DNA of 64,000 nucleotides from Leptospira_A sp046736045 (GTDB lineage Bacteria; Spirochaetota; Leptospiria; Leptospirales; Leptospiraceae). This document shows, piece by piece, positions 62,009-64,000 of the stretch. Positions within the stretch are counted from its first letter, which is position 1. Each line of letters starts with the position of its first letter. The translations under genes were made by a program, and so were the position numbers. The stretch lies in NCBI RefSeq assembly GCF_046736045.1, contig NZ_CP177134.1:2976001-3040000 (forward strand), in the 5' to 3' direction. A model generated the notes under the pieces. It was not told the origin of the DNA. It was given only the letters and a program-made list of their open reading frames with translations, and ran no database searches.

Positions 62009-62785
62009 CTATTTGTAAAAGATGGCAGTGAGAACATATCCGAAAAAGATCACCATTAAAAATGAGGTGACTACCGCTTGCCTCGTGGTTTGACCGACTC
62101 CGATCGCACCACCTGACGTGCGTAATCCTTGGCTGCAGGATACTGTGGAAATAATGAGTCCGAATACATAACCTTTCAAAAGTCCTACATAGAGATCTTT
62201 TAAGCCGGGAATGGAGGAGATTCGGGAAAATACGTCTTGGAAATAACTCATTACATCGATTCCCAATTGAAAATAACCCACAATCGCTCCGCCTAATATT
62301 CCTAATGTGGAGGAATAAACGCAAAGTATCGGAACCATAACTGAAAAGCCGAAAATACGGGGCATCACCAGATAACGAACCGGATTTATGGACATGACTT
62401 CCAAAGCGTCTATTTCTTCCGAAACTTTCATCGTTCCGATTTCCGCAGCCATTGCGGAACCCACGGAAGCCGCGAGGATCAGTGAAGTCATAAAAGGAGA
62501 CATTTCCCGTGTCAGTGTGATGGTAAGTAGCAATCCGATTTGACCTTCCGCTCCGAAGTCACGAAGCCCGAGGCCTGTGTTCAGTCCCATGATCATTCCC
62601 GTGAAAATGGAAACGATGGACACTACAAATAAGGAACCGACACCCGCGATAAACATCTGTTCCAGGATTTCTTTCCGTTTGAAGAATGCCTGATGGCTTT
62701 GTCCGAAGGAACGGAACAGAAGTAAGACGGTAAATCCGATCGCATATAAAAAAGGTTGGATTTTTTTTTCAAAAAACGGTTTCAT
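62009..62785 (-). CDS. mlaE: MlaE-type ABC transporter permease
   Basis: A 258-residue permease of the MlaE family (about 5 helices) that binds the MCE ring and the ATPase. The signature IGTMKVSEEIDALEVMSINP is near residue 127-146. ATG 62785 overlaps the stop codon of the preceding gene (ATGA), so translation is coupled; ATG 62800 has no ribosome site. It sits 8 bp before mlaF. Confidence 0.95.
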   Translation of the reverse strand: MKPFFEKKIQPFLYAIGFTVLLLFRSFGQSHQAFFKRKEILEQMFIAGVGSLFVVSIVSIFTGMIMGLNTGLGLRDFGAEGQIGLLLTITLTREMSPFMTSLILAASVGSAMAAEIGTMKVSEEIDALEVMSINPVRYLVMPRIFGFSVMVPILCVYSSTLGILGGAIVGYFQLGIDVMSYFQDVFSRISSIPGLKDLYVGLLKGYVFGLIISTVSCSQGLRTSGGAIGVGQTTRQAVVTSFLMVIFFGYVLTAIFYK

Positions 62786-64000
62786 ACTTCGAGCCACCAT
62801 AAAATTTGGAATTTGTTTTTTTCTTCCCGAGTATCAATTCCTACAAGCCCGTAAAGAAATTGATAACGAAACCCTGTTTCGTTTTTTTGAAATTCAACGA
62901 GTAGAGGGATATGAATATTTGTTTCTTTTGCTGACCAACGTTGGGAATACAACCGCGTAACAAGATGTAGTCTTTTTTCTCCGTTTTTCAATTTTCTATA
63001 CTCTATGATAGAAAATATCGGTTCCCAGACTTCTTCCATTACTTCAAAGCGGACGGGAATGATGGAAAGTGTATTCCAAACCAGATTCCCCTCCGAATCA
63101 TGATGATAACGGACAAGGGGCCAAAATTTCCAATATGTATCCTCTCTGCCTGTCCCTACAAACTCTTGTTTGCTGTGAGAAAAAAACGGCAATAGAAAAT
63201 AGGATTTTGATTTTAAGTGATTCGTATTTTGGGAGAGGGAAATGTAAAAAGGAGTGATGAATTCCGCTTCTTTATTGGCGAAATAGGAATATCCGTAAAG
63301 TGGAAAGATTACGAATTTGGAGAGGTCTTTTTTTTCGGAAGTATGGTATTGGAAAAAGATAAAGAGCGCCGAATAGTTGGAATGCCCCGTTTTTTTGTCA
63401 TAACCGTAGGAAAAAAGCGAATTCAAAATGGGGAACCATAAAAAGGCGCGGCTCTTCATATTTCCATCTTGGGAATTTTTACTTAGATAAAAAGGGAAAA
63501 ATAAACTATAGTTAGTTGGTTCTTTTTTGTCCAACTTTTCCTCGCCCCATTGGAAAAAAGGCCAAAGCACGGAATAACGTTTGTATTTTCCATCATGTAC
63601 TTTTCTGGAAAATAAAGGAAAAATCCGAAACTCGCTTCTTGTCTCTGATTTCCCGTACATTGTCAAGGGCCAAAACAAAGACTTCGCTTCAAATGTTTTG
63701 TACTTCCATTCCGTATAGATCGGAAACAGAAAATAGTTTAATTCCTGATAGGATAATTTGTTTCTGATTCTGCCGTAAATCGGAAATATACTGAAATAAT
63801 TTTCTCTGGCAGTTTCTCCTTTTCCCCACATAAAGAGAGGAGTTAGAAAAAAATCATCCTCTTCATCACCTTCTTCGTGTTTGATTCCGGTTCCGCTGAA
63901 AAAAAACAAACTGGACCAAGTATACCAATGGTTTGTTTCTTCTTTGTAATAAATGGGAGAAAGATAACTTCTAAAACGGAAAGCTGTTGTTTTGTCTTCA
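62782..64000 (-). CDS. Aromatic strand-repeat protein, first visible gene of mla operon, 5' end beyond window
   Basis: A long open frame reaching the window edge (at least 406 residues), so the N-terminus is missing. It is made of 20-30 residue units with a Phe/Trp/Tyr-rich strand and a Pro: FLTPLFMWGKGE, NYFSIFPIYGR, NYFLFPIYTEWK, SLFWPLTMYGK, FRIFPLFSRK, YSVLWPFFQWGEE, YSLFFPFYLSK, FVIFPLYGYSYF, FITPFYISL, SYFLLPFFSHSK, WKFWPLVRYHH. Alternating aromatic strands and polar loops suggest an outer-membrane beta-barrel or long beta-sheet. It ends overlapping the start of mlaE, so it belongs to the lipid transport operon. I recognise no named family. Confidence 0.85.
   Translation of the reverse strand, partial: EDKTTAFRFRSYLSPIYYKEETNHWYTWSSLFFFSGTGIKHEEGDEEDDFFLTPLFMWGKGETARENYFSIFPIYGRIRNKLSYQELNYFLFPIYTEWKYKTFEAKSLFWPLTMYGKSETRSEFRIFPLFSRKVHDGKYKRYSVLWPFFQWGEEKLDKKEPTNYSLFFPFYLSKNSQDGNMKSRAFLWFPILNSLFSYGYDKKTGHSNYSALFIFFQYHTSEKKDLSKFVIFPLYGYSYFANKEAEFITPFYISLSQNTNHLKSKSYFLLPFFSHSKQEFVGTGREDTYWKFWPLVRYHHDSEGNLVWNTLSIIPVRFEVMEEVWEPIFSIIEYRKLKNGEKRLHLVTRLYSQRWSAKETNIHIPLLVEFQKNETGFRYQFLYGLVGIDTREEKNKFQILWWLEV

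Noticed and set aside
62001..62324. 108-codon N-terminal extension of mlaF
   Set aside because: It lies wholly within mlaE in another frame, is rich in Arg, His and Cys with no ABC-family similarity, and ATG 62000 has a ribosome site and the family N-terminus.
1..64000. tRNA, rRNA, CRISPR arrays or insertion sequences
   Set aside because: Intergenic stretches were read for cloverleaf ends, regularly spaced repeats and transposase-like frames; none was found. This was done by eye, so a divergent small RNA could be missed.

Overview
The window is a gene-dense stretch of chromosome from a spirochaete of the family Leptospiraceae, most likely a free-living (saprophyte-type) Leptospira. This rests on moderate-to-low GC, frequent TTG and GTG starts, spirochaete-style lipoprotein signals, a FlaB periplasmic flagellin, an Mla-type lipid transport operon beside lpxC, many two-component genes, and a full cbb3 oxidase operon. 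The genus is an inference from gene content; no rRNA or tRNA gene is present to confirm it. I see no insertion sequence, prophage or CRISPR array.

Layout. 1-9 kb: an MFS transporter cut by the window edge, a chemotaxis receptor, an FG-GAP repeat exported protein, a Crp/Fnr regulator with a TauE/SafE exporter, and a LytS/LytTR-type two-component pair. 9-19 kb: a second Crp/Fnr regulator preceded by a perfect FNR/FixK-type box, then (minus strand) ccoN-ccoO-ccoQ-ccoP-ccoG-ccoH-ccoI-ccoS plus a SafE-like membrane protein with a His-rich tail. A near-perfect FNR-type box precedes ccoN, so the regulator and the microaerobic oxidase probably form one regulon. 19-26 kb: an orphan small membrane protein, a HAD phosphatase, a REC-PAS-HisKA_2 kinase, and a 7TM hybrid kinase that seems to carry a second kinase module in front of a NarL-type regulator.

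26-34 kb is an accessory catabolic cluster: two class II aldolase paralogues (one lacking a zinc ligand), a class III aminotransferase, a TetR regulator, an MFS transporter and an FGGY sugar kinase. Two intergenic palindromes with the same TGAGTGA/TCACTCA element tie the transcription units together. 34-40 kb: a second TetR regulator facing an SDR gene across its own operator, an NAD-binding protein, small membrane and lipoproteins, and leuCD divergent from a LysR gene. 40-54 kb: a REC-degenerate GGDEF-EAL protein with a membrane partner, an RRM protein whose start site can be folded into a hairpin, pepN, an acyl-CoA synthetase, a TPR-like protein, a YopX-family protein divergent from an orphan ParA ATPase, a hydrolase, a cyclic-nucleotide-gated channel, YbaB and an OmpA-domain lipoprotein.

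54-64 kb is mostly envelope and core functions: flaB, a PduO-type corrinoid adenosyltransferase, a POT peptide transporter, ptsI, lpxC, and mlaD-mlaF-mlaE transcribed behind an unusual protein built of short aromatic strand repeats that runs off the window end. That protein, the double kinase and the operator-linked aldolase/kinase cluster are the parts most likely to hide something new.
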